NCBI RefSeq assembly: GCF_024199795.1
Contig: NZ_JANADK010000001.1
Span: forward strand, 8,732,001 to 8,796,000
Length of the DNA stretch: 64,000 nt
Reading direction: 5' to 3'
From: Bradyrhizobium sp. CCGB01
GTDB taxonomy: Bacteria; Pseudomonadota; Alphaproteobacteria; Rhizobiales; Xanthobacteraceae
Part shown: positions 1-10,531 of the stretch, in pieces
Layout of the letters: each line of letters begins with the position of its first letter
Position numbering within the stretch: the first letter of the stretch is position 1
Translations under genes and position numbers: made by a program
The notes under the pieces: generated by a model
What the model was told of the DNA's origin: nothing
Databases searched by the model: none
The model's input: only the letters and a program-made list of their open reading frames with translations

Positions 1-989
1 TGATCGGCTTCTACCTGGTCCGCCAGCTCTGGCAACGGCAGCGAATGGCGCAGGCCCTGGTTGCGACGGAAGCCCATTTCCGCCTGCTCGCCGAGCAATC
101 CAGCGATATGGTATCCCGGATCGGGCTGGATAACCGGCTGCTCTACGTCTCTCCCTCGTGCGCGCGCATCATCGGCTGGTCTCCCGACGAACTGCTCGGC
201 ACGTCGGCGGTGGCCGGCATCCATGCGGACGACATGGAGCGGGTCGAGCAGGCCATCATCGCGTTGAAGAACGGCGAGGCCGAGGAAGCGCGGTTCGTCT
301 ATCGCCAGCGCCATCGCGACAAGGGCGATATCTGGGCCGAGGCGGCCTTGCACGTGACCCGCGCCTCCGACAGCGGCGAGGTCGACGGTGTCGTCGCCGT
401 CGTGCGCGACATGACCGAGCAGAAGGACCTGCAGGACAAGCTCGCTTCGCTCGCAACCACCGATGGCCTGACCGGCCTTGCCAACCGCCGGGCGTTCGAT
501 GAGCGCCTCGCGGAGGAATGGGCGCGCGCCCGGCGCGACGGCACACCGGTCTCGCTCCTGTTGATCGATGTCGATCATTTCAAGAAGTTCAACGACCATT
601 ACGGACATCAGGCGGGCGACGGGTGCCTGCGCGCTCTCGGCCGGATCCTGTCCGCGCAGGCCAGGCGCCCGGCGGACCTCGCGGCGCGCTACGGCGGGGA
701 GGAATTCGCCGTCCTGTTGCCGAACACCGGCCCGGATGGCTGCGCCGAGGTTGGCGAAGGGATTCGCCAGGCATTGCACGATCTCGCCATGCTGCATGCC
801 CAAAATCCGCCCTCCCGGCTGGTGACGGCAAGCATCGGCGCTGCGACGAGTCTTCCGTCTCAGACCGTGCTGGACTGCAACACGCTGGTCGCTGGCGCCG
901 ACCGCGCGCTCTACGCCGCCAAGGACAGCGGCCGCGACCGTCTGGTGATGTCGGGACAGGTCGTAGCCTGGCCCGCGAAGAGCGCGTGA
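1..989 (+). CDS. Diguanylate cyclase with PAS domain (5' end outside window)
   Basis: The frame is open to the left edge and begins with the end of a hydrophobic segment (IGFYLV) followed by basic residues, so this is the cytoplasmic part of a membrane-anchored protein. A PAS domain follows (FRLLAEQSSDMV to VVRDMTEQ) and then a GGDEF domain. The active-site loop is GGEEF, an accepted functional variant, and an RxxD inhibitory site (RPAD) lies five residues before it, so the enzyme should make c-di-GMP from two GTP and be product-inhibited. The first in-frame ATG in the window (position 45) lies inside the protein and is not its start. What the PAS domain senses cannot be read. The family call is secure; the missing N-terminus probably holds more membrane or sensor sequence. 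Confidence 0.93.
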   Translation, partial: IGFYLVRQLWQRQRMAQALVATEAHFRLLAEQSSDMVSRIGLDNRLLYVSPSCARIIGWSPDELLGTSAVAGIHADDMERVEQAIIALKNGEAEEARFVYRQRHRDKGDIWAEAALHVTRASDSGEVDGVVAVVRDMTEQKDLQDKLASLATTDGLTGLANRRAFDERLAEEWARARRDGTPVSLLLIDVDHFKKFNDHYGHQAGDGCLRALGRILSAQARRPADLAARYGGEEFAVLLPNTGPDGCAEVGEGIRQALHDLAMLHAQNPPSRLVTASIGAATSLPSQTVLDCNTLVAGADRALYAAKDSGRDRLVMSGQVVAWPAKSA

Positions 990-1167
990 GAAATCGACCG
1001 CTCACCAGGCGGCGCACGCCAGATCCGGCCGGCAGCCTCGTCCACCATCGCTTGCGCACTGATTTCGGAATGGCTACATGCCGGAGCGATGTTGGTGTGC
1101 CGCCGGTCTTCGACTATCGAGTCCATGCGGTCCAGCCTCGTCGTGGGGTGATGCAGACGAGACGGCC

Positions 1168-2199
1168 GTGAACGAGAGCATTCTGGCGGACATTCCCGGG
1201 CGCGGGCCGCACGCGCTAAATCAGTTGCGCGCCATGACGGCCGACATCTGCGACGTCATTCCGCTCACCGCGGAGGACGACTTCCATGTCACCAGCGTGA
1301 CGACGATGACCGGCAATGCGTTGCTGGTCGACACGCGCGCCACCGATCAGGAATACGACCGGACACCCGCGCACGTCGCCCGCGGCGCGATGGATCACTT
1401 TCAGATCACCCTGTGTGTCGAGGGCGGGATGCAGTTCAGCTCCGGCCGGCGCGAGGTGACGCTGCGGCCGGGCGACATCGTCCTCATCGACATGGCGCAG
1501 CCAAACCGGACCGTGCTGCGCGCCGGATCCGGCCGCACCCGCCTGATGGTCATCATCCTGCAACGCGCGATGCTCGCGCCCCGGCTCGCACATCCGGATT
1601 CGGCGACGGCAACCCTGCTGCCGTCGGACCACCCTCACGCGCGGCTCCTCGCCAGCCACTACGCGGCGCTCGGGCTGCCCCCGGAGCCTGAAGCCGGCAG
1701 CACCGAGGCCACGATCGAGGCGATCGCCGACATCGTCGCCGCGGCCGCCGGCGGGACGGCCGACATTGCGGCGGGCGTCGAACGGGCCGAACGGCATCTT
1801 TATCTCGCGATGATCAAGCGCCACATCGCGCAGAATCTCGAGACCGACGCCCTCTCCGTCGAAGAGCTTTGCCGCCACTTCCAGATCTCGCGCGCGACGC
1901 TCTACCGGCTGTTCGAGGCCGATGGCGGGCTTGCGCACTACGTGCGTGAGCAACGGCTCAATCTTGCGTTCCGAGGACTGCTCTCGCCGGCTACACAGGA
2001 CGACCGCCTGATCGACCTTGCCGTCGGCATGCGCTTCAGCAGCGACTCCACCTTCATCCGCGCATTCCGCCGCAAGTTCGGCGTGACACCAGGCGAATTG
2101 AGGGAAATGGCCGAGACATGGCTCCGCGAGACCGGAGCGATCCCCGCCATCGACACGGTACTGCACCAATTGGCCCGACGCCGCACGTCGCAGCCGTAA
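1168..2199 (+). CDS. AraC-family transcriptional regulator
   Basis: The N-terminal ~170 residues look like an AraC-type cupin/ligand domain (FQITLCVEGGMQFSSGRR, then LRPGDIVLIDMAQPN). The C-terminal ~100 residues are a double helix-turn-helix: SVEELCRHFQISRATLYRLF, and the second helix pair ending in the family signature FIRAFRRKFGVTPGELR. I chose the GTG at 1168. An in-frame ATG at 1078 would add a Cys/Trp-rich stretch that does not resemble the family, but it cannot be excluded. It follows the diguanylate cyclase on the same strand with a ~180 bp gap and probably has its own promoter. The ligand and targets are not visible. It resembles the NphR/AraC_binding_2 type of regulator. Confidence 0.85.
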   Translation: MNESILADIPGRGPHALNQLRAMTADICDVIPLTAEDDFHVTSVTTMTGNALLVDTRATDQEYDRTPAHVARGAMDHFQITLCVEGGMQFSSGRREVTLRPGDIVLIDMAQPNRTVLRAGSGRTRLMVIILQRAMLAPRLAHPDSATATLLPSDHPHARLLASHYAALGLPPEPEAGSTEATIEAIADIVAAAAGGTADIAAGVERAERHLYLAMIKRHIAQNLETDALSVEELCRHFQISRATLYRLFEADGGLAHYVREQRLNLAFRGLLSPATQDDRLIDLAVGMRFSSDSTFIRAFRRKFGVTPGELREMAETWLRETGAIPAIDTVLHQLARRRTSQP

Positions 2200-2295
2200 G
2201 AGACGCCGGCGCCGCGTCCGGTTTGTCGCCTGCGCCCCGGCAGGATATGACTCTGATCACGGCCGAAATGTTGCGGCCAGATTGAGAGCCTCGGC

Positions 2296-2919
2296 GTGAC
2301 TGACGAAATCAAGCTCGTCCTGTTCGACATGGACAACGTCCTCTGCGACTACGACAGGGGGAAGCGCGTTGCGCGTCTCGCCGAGCTTGCCGGGACCAGC
2401 AACGAGTTCGTTCACAACGCGATCTGGGACAGCGGATTCGAACAACTCGGCGATTCCGGCGCGCTCGATGCCGAAGACTATCTGCGGGGTTTCGGCGAAC
2501 GCATCGGCTATCCGCTGTCGCTCGACGAGTGGGTCGAGGCGCGACGCCGGTCGATGCAAGCCGATCGCGCGATGCTGGAGATTGCCGGGCAGCTGCGCCG
2601 GACCGTCGAAATTGCGATCCTGACCAACAACACCACGCTGGTCGCCGATCACATCGACACCCTGCTGCCGGAATTGCGACCGCTGTTCGGCTCCAAAATC
2701 TACACGTCGGCCCAGTTCAAGACTGCGAAGCCGGATCCGCGCTGCTTCCGCCTCTGCCTGTCGGAGCTCAACGTGAAGCCTGAAACCGCCCTGTTCGTCG
2801 ACGATCTCGCGGCGAATGTCGCCGGCGCGCGCGAGGCGGGCCTCTTTGCGCATCACCACAGCTCGGCGGCGACTTTCAGACAGGCTCTTTCGGAGCGCGG
2901 CCTGCTTGCGGCCGGGTGA
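2296..2919 (+). CDS. HAD-superfamily hydrolase
   Basis: A cytoplasmic 207-residue protein with all four HAD motifs: motif I DMDNVLCDYD (nucleophile Asp and acid/base Asp), motif II ILTNNT, motif III Lys in KTAKPDPRCF, and motif IV FVDDLAANV. The cap region between motifs I and II is about 90 residues and helical, as in subfamily I phosphatases and haloacid dehalogenases. It starts with GTG at 2296. The closest general type is the YihX/epoxide-hydrolase-N-like phosphatase group, and a phosphatase acting on a small phosphometabolite is most likely. The substrate cannot be assigned. It is convergent with the peptide transporter genes that end at 2945. Confidence 0.85.
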   Translation: MTDEIKLVLFDMDNVLCDYDRGKRVARLAELAGTSNEFVHNAIWDSGFEQLGDSGALDAEDYLRGFGERIGYPLSLDEWVEARRRSMQADRAMLEIAGQLRRTVEIAILTNNTTLVADHIDTLLPELRPLFGSKIYTSAQFKTAKPDPRCFRLCLSELNVKPETALFVDDLAANVAGAREAGLFAHHHSSAATFRQALSERGLLAAG

Positions 2920-2944
2920 ATACGCGCTCCGTTTTTCGCCGGCA

Positions 2945-3909
2945 TCAGGCCAGATGACACGCCACGAAGTGTCCGCCCGCGCCTTCCTTCAGCTCCGGCG
3001 CGCTTTCCGAACACCGCGGCTGGGCGATCGGACAGCGGGTGTGGAAGTGGCAGCCGGACGGCGGCTTCATCGGGCTCGGCACGTCGCCCTTGAGGCGAAT
3101 GCGTTCGCGCTTGAGCTTGGGATCGGGCACCGGCACCGCCGACAGCAGCGCCCTGGTGTAGGGATGCTGCGGATTGCGGTAGAGATCGCTCGCTTTCGCC
3201 AGCTCGACGATGCGGCCGAGATACATCACGGCGACGCGGTCGGAGATGTGCTCGACCACCGACAGGTCGTGCGCGACGAACAGATAGGTGAGGTTCAGCT
3301 CGGCCTGGAGATCCTCCAGCAAATTGATGACCTGCGCCTGGATCGACACGTCGAGCGCGGACACCGGCTCGTCGCAGACGATCAGCTTCGGCTCGACCGC
3401 GAGCGCGCGCGCGATCACGATGCGCTGGCGCTGGCCGCCGGAGAACTCATGCGGATAGCGGCGCATGTGCTCGGCCTTGAGTCCGACTTTCACCAGGAGG
3501 CCCGCGACGCGCTCCTCGCGCTCCTTGGCCGAAGACGCGAGATTGTGGATGGTGAAGGCCTCGCCGAGGATCGCGCCGACCGTCATGCGCGGATTGAGCG
3601 AGGCGAACGGGTCCTGGAACACGAGCTGCATGTTCCGCCGCATCGCGCGCAAATCGTTGCCACCGAGCTGGCGCACGTCCTGGCCGTCGAACACGACCTC
3701 GCCGTCGGTCGGCTCGATCAGGCGCAGCACGCAGCGCCCCGTCGTGGATTTGCCGCAACCGGACTCGCCGACGAGACCCAGCGTCTCGCCGCGGTTGACC
3801 GAGAACGAGACCCCGTCGACCGCATAGACGCTGCCGACCTGGCGCGACAACAGACCGCCGAGCACGGGGAAATATTTCTTCAGGCCGCTGACGCGGAGCA
3901 AGGGCTCGG

Positions 3910-3913
<4 letters not shown>
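2945..3913 (-). CDS. Peptide/opine ABC transporter ATP-binding protein (DppF/OppF type)
   Basis: The 322-residue ATPase carries Walker A (GESGCGKST), the signature FSGGQRQR, Walker B ([12 protein letters not shown]) and the C-terminal oligopeptide-transporter extension with a Cys-containing motif ([13 protein letters not shown]), typical of DppF/OppF. It is the last gene of the reverse-strand transporter set and overlaps the preceding ATPase gene by 4 bp, which implies translational coupling. It powers import through the two permeases encoded upstream. Substrate range is set by the binding protein and is not visible here; the neighbouring amidohydrolase suggests peptides or N-acyl amino acids. 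Confidence 0.93.
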
Positions 3914-4904
<991 letters not shown>

Positions 4905-4905
<1 letters not shown>

Positions 4906-5822
4906 CAGATCACCCGTCGCGCATCGAGCGCGTCACGCAAGCCGTCGCCGATGAAATTGATGGCGACCACCGCGATGAAGATCGCGCCGCCCGGGAACAG
5001 CGCCCAGTGCGGGCCGATATCGAGGAAATCCTTGGCGTCGAACAACAGCCGCCCCCAGGTCGGAGTATCCGGCGGGAAGCCGAGGCCGAGGAAGGACAGC
5101 GTCGATTCCGCGATGATGGCGGCAGCGACGTCGATGGTGCCGGCGATGATCACCGGACCGAGCGCATTGGGCAGGATGTGCCGCACCACCTGGCGCACCG
5201 GACTTGCGCCGAGCGCACGGGCGGCCTCGACGAACTCCTTCTCGCGGATCGACAGGAACTGCGCGCGCACCAGCCGCGCGACCGGCATCCAGCGCAAGCC
5301 GCCGATCACGAGCACGATCAGGATGAAGATGCCGCCCTCGGGACCGAACATCTGCTTCAGCCCGTCGCGGAACAGATAGATCAGCAGCAGCAGCAGCGGC
5401 AGTTGCGGCGGGGACAGGAAGAGGTCGGTGAGCCACATCAGGCCGTGGCCGAGCGCGCCGCGCGACATGCCGGCGAGCGCGCCGATCAGCACACCGATGA
5501 AGACCGAGACCAGCATCGCGGCAAGGCCGACCGCAAGCGAGATGCGCCCGCCATAGATCATGCGGGCAAGGATGTCCTGCCCGAGATCGTCGGTGCCGAA
5601 GGGATGGGCAAGCGACGGCCCCTGCATGCCCGCCACGATATCGATGTCGTCGATCTTGACCCGCCAGACGAAGGGGCCGGCGACCACCGCCAGGATCAGA
5701 ATGAGGAGCAGAAACGCACTGACCACGGCGAGCTTGTGGCGGCTGTAGCGCCGCCACATCTCGCGCCAGGGCGAGTAGACGCGCCGCTCAGCGGAGGGAG
5801 ATGCGAGGGTCAAGCCAGCCAT
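4905..5822 (-). CDS. Peptide ABC transporter permease (DppC type)
   Basis: The N-terminus has the OppC_N pattern: a basic stretch (MWRRYSRHK) then a long hydrophobic helix. The permease core follows with the EAA loop (EFVEAARALGASPVRQ...ILPNALGPVI), the contact site for the ATPase. There are about six membrane helices over 305 residues. Its start overlaps the end of the DppB-type gene by 35 bp; a shorter start at the internal MWRRYSR Met is possible. It forms the inner-membrane channel with the DppB-type subunit. Confidence 0.92.
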
Positions 5823-6747
5823 AAAGGACGTCCGCGATGAGATTGAACAGCACGACGAGGCACGCGAAGACGAAGGTGACGGCCATCACCACCGGCGTGT
5901 CGTTGGAAAGGATGGAGGAGATCAGCAGCGAGCCGATGCCGGGGATCCGGAATATCTGCTCGGTGACGATGGCGCCGCCGAACACGGCCGGCATCTGCAG
6001 CGCGATCAGCGTCACCACCGGGATCATGGCGTTGCGCATGACGTGCTTGACGATGACCTTGGCCTGCCCGAGCCCCTTGGCCCGCGCCGTGGTGACGTAA
6101 TCGAGCCGGATCACGTCGAGCATCGCCGAACGCACGAAGCGCGTCATCGACGCCGCCTGGAACAGGCCGAGCACCGCCACCGGCATGATCGCCTGCCGGA
6201 TCATCTCCAGCACCCAATGGATGCCGGTGCCCTTGATGTCGGTCGTATAGACGAAAGGCAGCCAGTCCAGCGTGACCGAGAAGATCAGGATGAACAGGAT
6301 GCCGGTGAAGAAGGTCGGCAGCGAGAAGCCGACGAAGGCGAGCGTGTTGGCGATCTGGTCGAACAGCGAATAGGGCTTTGTCGCCGCATAGACCCCGACC
6401 GGGATCGCAACCAGGAGCGCCAGGATCTGCGCCGAGCCGATCACGTAGAGCGTCGCCGGCAGGCGCTGGAGGATCAGCGTATCGACGTTCATCCGGCTGA
6501 CGAAGGAGAAGCCCCAGTCGCCGTGCAGCATGGCGTTGAGCCAGTGCAGGTAGCGGAGGTAGATCGGATCGTCGAGGCCGAACTTCGCCCGAAGCGCGAG
6601 AGCGACTTCGGGCGGTACGTTCGGATTGGTCGCCAGTTCCGAGAAGGGATCGCCGGGCGCCAGGGCAAGCACGACGAACAGCACCAGGGAGATGCCGAGC
6701 AGACTCGGAACGGCGATCAGCAGACGACGCAGGACATACTGACTCAT
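5788..6747 (-). CDS. Peptide ABC transporter permease (DppB type)
   Basis: A 319-residue membrane protein that starts MSQYVLRRLLIAVPSLLGIS, the hallmark DppB/OppB first helix, and has the conserved EAA-type loop (DYVTTARAKGLGQAKV...HVMRNAMIPV). The C-terminus ends in LIADVLYGWLDPRI, also typical. It sits between the binding-protein gene (30 bp upstream) and the DppC-type gene with which it overlaps, so it belongs to one transcription unit. Confidence 0.93.
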   Translation of the reverse strand: MSQYVLRRLLIAVPSLLGISLVLFVVLALAPGDPFSELATNPNVPPEVALALRAKFGLDDPIYLRYLHWLNAMLHGDWGFSFVSRMNVDTLILQRLPATLYVIGSAQILALLVAIPVGVYAATKPYSLFDQIANTLAFVGFSLPTFFTGILFILIFSVTLDWLPFVYTTDIKGTGIHWVLEMIRQAIMPVAVLGLFQAASMTRFVRSAMLDVIRLDYVTTARAKGLGQAKVIVKHVMRNAMIPVVTLIALQMPAVFGGAIVTEQIFRIPGIGSLLISSILSNDTPVVMAVTFVFACLVVLFNLIADVLYGWLDPRISLR

Positions 6748-6777
6748 AACGAACGATCCCGATTCAGGCCTGCGTGA

Positions 6778-8568
6778 TCATTCCTCCCGGTACCAGTCGA
6801 AGAGATTGTCGGTCTCGTTGGCCCAACCGGAAACGACCGGCCGCAGATTGTTGGCGGCCGCCTCGACCTTCAGGCGGTGTTGCACCGGAATGAACACGGT
6901 GTCCTGGTACATGAGGTCGTTGGCCTTGATGTAGAGCGCGGCACGCTTGACCGGATCCATCTCGCCGTCCGCAGCCTGGATGGTCGCGTCGTACTCCTTG
7001 TTGACCCAGCGCGGGAAGTTGGTGCCCTGCCACTTGTTCTCCTTGGTGGCGACCAGGGTCGAGAGATAGCGGCGCATGTGCTGCGACGGATCGGGCTGGC
7101 TCAGCGGGATCTGGAACATCTCCATGTCGGCGTAGAACTTGGAATAGGTGTCGGGATTGCCGACGTCGGAGGAGAAGAACACGGAGGCGACGACCGATTT
7201 CAGCTCGACGTCGATCCCCGCCTTCTGGCAGGCCTGCTTGACGATCGCCTGCGTCTTCTGGCGCGGGCCGTTGATCGAGGTCTGGTAGAGGAGCTTCAGC
7301 TTCTTGCCGTCCTTCTCGCGGATGCCGTCGGCGCCCGGCTTCCAGCCGGCATCGTCGAGGATCTTCGAGGCCTTCTCCACGCTGAATTCCCACGAGGTGT
7401 TCTTGGACACGAACTTTTCGGGACCGTTGAGGAAGTTGGCGGTGGTGCGGCCGGCGCGGCCGTAGATCGCCTTCTTGACCGACTCGCGATCGATCAGCAG
7501 CGAGATTGCCTTGCGCACCGCCGGATCGGAAAACAGCGGGTGCTTGGTCTTGATCGACGAGCGTTCGCCATCGACCTCGGTGTTGGGGTCGGTGAAGTTC
7601 AGTGCGATGAACTCGGTGTCGCCGCCGACCGCGTAGACGGTCTTGCCCTTGCCGCCCTTCTCCAGGCGCAGCAGGACGTCGTCCTCGACCTGGATGTTCC
7701 AGCCGAAATCATACTCGCCGGTCTGGATCACCGCGCGCGCGGCAGAAACGGCATCGCCGCCGCCCTTCATCTCGATCGAATCGAAATAGGGGCGGTTCGA
7801 CATGTGGTAATCGGGATTGATCACGCCGCGGACAAGATCGCCCGGCTTGAACTCGACGAACTTGTAGGGGCCGGTACCGACCGGCGAGAGGTTGGTCGGC
7901 GCCTCCCGCGATTTGGACCCCATATAGTCCTTGAACAGATGTTTCGGGATGATGGTGTTGGGGGCCCCGACAAAGGCGTCGGCCCAGAACGGCGTCGGCT
8001 TGTTGAAGAGGATCCGAACCGTGAGGTCATCGACCTTCTCGACCGTGATCTCGCGGAGCGTCGCGATCGTCAGTGCGGAGGTCGCCGGATCCTTGGCATA
8101 TTCCCAGTTGAACACGACGTCGTCGGCCGTGAAGGGCGCGCCGTCATGCCATTTGACGCCGGGCTTGAGCTTCCAGGTCACCGACTTGCCGTCGGCGGCG
8201 AGGCCGCCGTTCTGGATCGACGGAATTTCGGCGGCCAGAACCAGCTTCATGTTGCCGTCGGGATCCCAACAGGCGAGCGGCTCGTAGAACAGGCGCGCGC
8301 CGTCCTGGTCCTTGGTGCCGGTGGCGAAGTGCGGATTGAGCAAGGTCGGTCCCTGCCACCACAACAGCTTCAGCGCACCACCACCGCCACGCTTGGTCGG
8401 CTTGTAGGTGGAGGCACCCTCGGCCATGGCGACGCCGCCAAGCGCGAGGATCTGGTTGGCGAGCGGCGCCGTGAGGCCGACCGCGGCCATGCGCGTGATG
8501 AAGGCGCGGCGGTCCATCCGGCCATCCTTCACCTGACCGATCATCGAACGCAGTTCTTTATCCAGCAT
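6778..8568 (-). CDS. Peptide ABC transporter substrate-binding protein (SBP_bac_5), Tat-type signal
   Basis: The start chosen is the ATG at 8568, preceded by GGGGGA; a longer frame to 8649 adds unrelated sequence. The N-terminus holds a twin-arginine motif (MDRRAFITRM) followed by a short hydrophobic stretch, which suggests Tat export. The remainder of the 596 residues is a family-5 periplasmic binding protein (KPGVKWHDGAPFTADDVVFNW is the family signature region). It would deliver substrate to the DppBC-type channel. It lies 30 bp upstream of the DppB-type gene, so the binding protein leads the transport operon. Substrate is unknown; peptides, glutathione-like compounds and opines are all family options. 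Confidence 0.92.
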   Translation of the reverse strand: MLDKELRSMIGQVKDGRMDRRAFITRMAAVGLTAPLANQILALGGVAMAEGASTYKPTKRGGGGALKLLWWQGPTLLNPHFATGTKDQDGARLFYEPLACWDPDGNMKLVLAAEIPSIQNGGLAADGKSVTWKLKPGVKWHDGAPFTADDVVFNWEYAKDPATSALTIATLREITVEKVDDLTVRILFNKPTPFWADAFVGAPNTIIPKHLFKDYMGSKSREAPTNLSPVGTGPYKFVEFKPGDLVRGVINPDYHMSNRPYFDSIEMKGGGDAVSAARAVIQTGEYDFGWNIQVEDDVLLRLEKGGKGKTVYAVGGDTEFIALNFTDPNTEVDGERSSIKTKHPLFSDPAVRKAISLLIDRESVKKAIYGRAGRTTANFLNGPEKFVSKNTSWEFSVEKASKILDDAGWKPGADGIREKDGKKLKLLYQTSINGPRQKTQAIVKQACQKAGIDVELKSVVASVFFSSDVGNPDTYSKFYADMEMFQIPLSQPDPSQHMRRYLSTLVATKENKWQGTNFPRWVNKEYDATIQAADGEMDPVKRAALYIKANDLMYQDTVFIPVQHRLKVEAAANNLRPVVSGWANETDNLFDWYREE

Positions 8569-8828
8569 CGTTGTCCCCCGTCTGGTTCCCGTATGGATGC
8601 AGGCAGCCGCGCCGCGGCCGCCGGGTTTTGCTGGCGGTAGATGGCACACCGAATGGGCCGCGCGTCAACTGCGACCGTGTGTATGCAAACGGTGTTCTGA
8701 CTGTCTGTTGGGCAAAAGCAACGTTCGCAGCCCATCCGCTCGGCAATCCAGCGTCAAAACACGCTGGATTTCGCGCTGCACTGCGGAAAATTTGTTCGCC
8801 GGATCAGACGAAGTATCGAGGCGAAATT

Positions 8829-10301
8829 CTACGCCACGGACATGTTCAGCGGCGGCGAAACGTGGTCCGGCAGCGGGCAGACATAAGGTGTCTTGGCCGT
8901 CCGCTTCTGAAGATCCGCCTTCGCGGCCTTGATCAGCTCGGGATCCGTCAAGGCCTTGATGCCGATACCGGCCATCGCCTTGGCCGCCTGCACCATCGCC
9001 TTGTGGGCGTGTCCGCTCTTGCCCTGCGCCACCACCTGCCAGGTGTGGAACGGCGTGCCGATTGCAACCGTCGGTGCATGGACCTGCACGGTCGGCACCA
9101 CCCAGCTCACGTCGCCGACGTCGGTCGAGCCCACCAGCGGGTTTCGCTTGGCGTCGAGCGGCACCAGGAAGTCGGCCAGCGGCCGGTCGGTCGGCTCCAT
9201 GCCGATCGCGTAATAGACCGACGCGATGTCCTTGTCGCTGAGCGTCGCGCGGATCTGGGTCGCAAAGCCCTTGTCGGCGTCGTCGAAATGCGGCGGCCCG
9301 AGCTCTTCCATCACCCGGTGCAGCGCCTGCTCCAGCGGGGTGTTCGGCAGGATGTTGGAGACCGCGGAGATGATCTTCATCTCGACCTTGGTCTCGGTCA
9401 TCAGCGCCGCGCCTTCCGCGATCTTGCTCACGCGTCCGACCAGCTCGTTCATGCCGGGCAGATCGCGGGCGCGGATCGAATAGCGCACGCGCGCATGGGC
9501 CTGCACGACGTTGGGCGCGATGCCGCCGGTGTCGAGCAGCGCGTAATGCACGCGCGCGTCGCTCGGCATGTGCTCGCGCATGTAGTTCACGCCGACATTC
9601 ATCAGTTCCACCGCGTCGAGCGCGGAGCGGCCGAGATGGGGCGAGGCCGCCGCATGCGAGGTGCGGCCGGTGAAGATGAAGTCCGCGCGGGTGTTGGCGA
9701 GCGACGGCGTCACGGCCACTTCCCAGAAGCTGTGCGGATGCCAGGTGATGGCGATGTCGGCGTCTTCGAACGCTCCCGAGCGCACCATGAAGGCCTTGGC
9801 TGCGCCACCCTCTTCAGCCGGGCAGCCGTAATAGCGCACGCGGCCGGGCACCTTGTTCTCGGCGAGCCAGTCCTTCACCGCGGTCGCGGCGAGCAGCGCC
9901 GCGGAACCAAGCAGATTGTGGCCGCAACCATGACCATGACCGCCGGTCTCGACCGGCCTGTGCTCGGCGACGCCGGCCTCCTGGCTGAGGCCCGGCAGCG
10001 CATCATATTCGCCCATGAAGGCGATGACCGGACCGCCCTCACCCCACTCGCCCATCAGCGCGGTCGGGATGCCCGCGACGTTCTCGGTGATACGGAAACC
10101 CTGGTGACGCAGCTCGGCGAGATGCTCGGCGGCGGACCGCGCCTCGGTGTAGCACACCTCCGGCATGCCCCAGACCTTGTCGCTGAGGTCGATGAAACGC
10201 GCCTTGATCGTGTCGACGCCACGCCAGATGTCGCTGCGGTTATCCATGCTTCGGTCCGTGATCTCTTGGTCAAACGAAGCGGCAATGGTTAGCAGCTTCA
10301 T
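8829..10301 (-). CDS. M20-family amidohydrolase (AbgB-like)
   Basis: The zinc-dependent M20 pattern is clear: GEYDALPGLSQEAG, then a His-rich metal motif (GHGHGCGHNLLG) and PAEEGGAAKAFM with the catalytic Glu pair. A dimerisation insert follows (RTSHAAASPHLGRSALDAVELM). Length (~490 residues) and motif order match AbgB, subunit B of p-aminobenzoyl-glutamate hydrolase, and related N-acyl amino-acid hydrolases. No signal peptide is seen, so it should be cytoplasmic. It lies upstream of and co-directional with the peptide transporter (260 bp gap), suggesting it splits the imported compound. The start at 10301 follows AGGCGGG; an ATG at 10247 is an alternative that matches the usual family N-terminus. 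The true substrate is not determined by sequence. Confidence 0.87.
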   Translation of the reverse strand: MKLLTIAASFDQEITDRSMDNRSDIWRGVDTIKARFIDLSDKVWGMPEVCYTEARSAAEHLAELRHQGFRITENVAGIPTALMGEWGEGGPVIAFMGEYDALPGLSQEAGVAEHRPVETGGHGHGCGHNLLGSAALLAATAVKDWLAENKVPGRVRYYGCPAEEGGAAKAFMVRSGAFEDADIAITWHPHSFWEVAVTPSLANTRADFIFTGRTSHAAASPHLGRSALDAVELMNVGVNYMREHMPSDARVHYALLDTGGIAPNVVQAHARVRYSIRARDLPGMNELVGRVSKIAEGAALMTETKVEMKIISAVSNILPNTPLEQALHRVMEELGPPHFDDADKGFATQIRATLSDKDIASVYYAIGMEPTDRPLADFLVPLDAKRNPLVGSTDVGDVSWVVPTVQVHAPTVAIGTPFHTWQVVAQGKSGHAHKAMVQAAKAMAGIGIKALTDPELIKAAKADLQKRTAKTPYVCPLPDHVSPPLNMSVA

Positions 10302-10531
10302 TGCATCCCGCCTAGCACCTCGCGGGACAGCAGCCATGCGGCCGGTGCCGGAATAGGCAGCCGCTTGCCGCCTGTGCAGGCGTTCATGTGCCTTTCCAGG
10401 AATTCACGCGGCGTTCTCCGGAATAGTTGGGAACGAGGCTTTCAAGACGGCCTCCCCCGGCCTAAATTATGCGTGCTTCGCGCGTCGTTCCGCAGCAATG
10501 GCGGAGCGATGCTCTCAGCCAGGAGAACTCC

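Noticed and set aside
5788..5822. 35-bp overlap of the two permease genes as evidence of frameshift
   Set aside because: Both proteins are full length with normal ends; a shorter internal start for the second gene explains the overlap.
6877..8640. 587-codon forward frame opposite the peptide-binding protein
   Set aside because: A shadow of the reverse-strand gene, which has signal and family signature; no motif in the forward frame.
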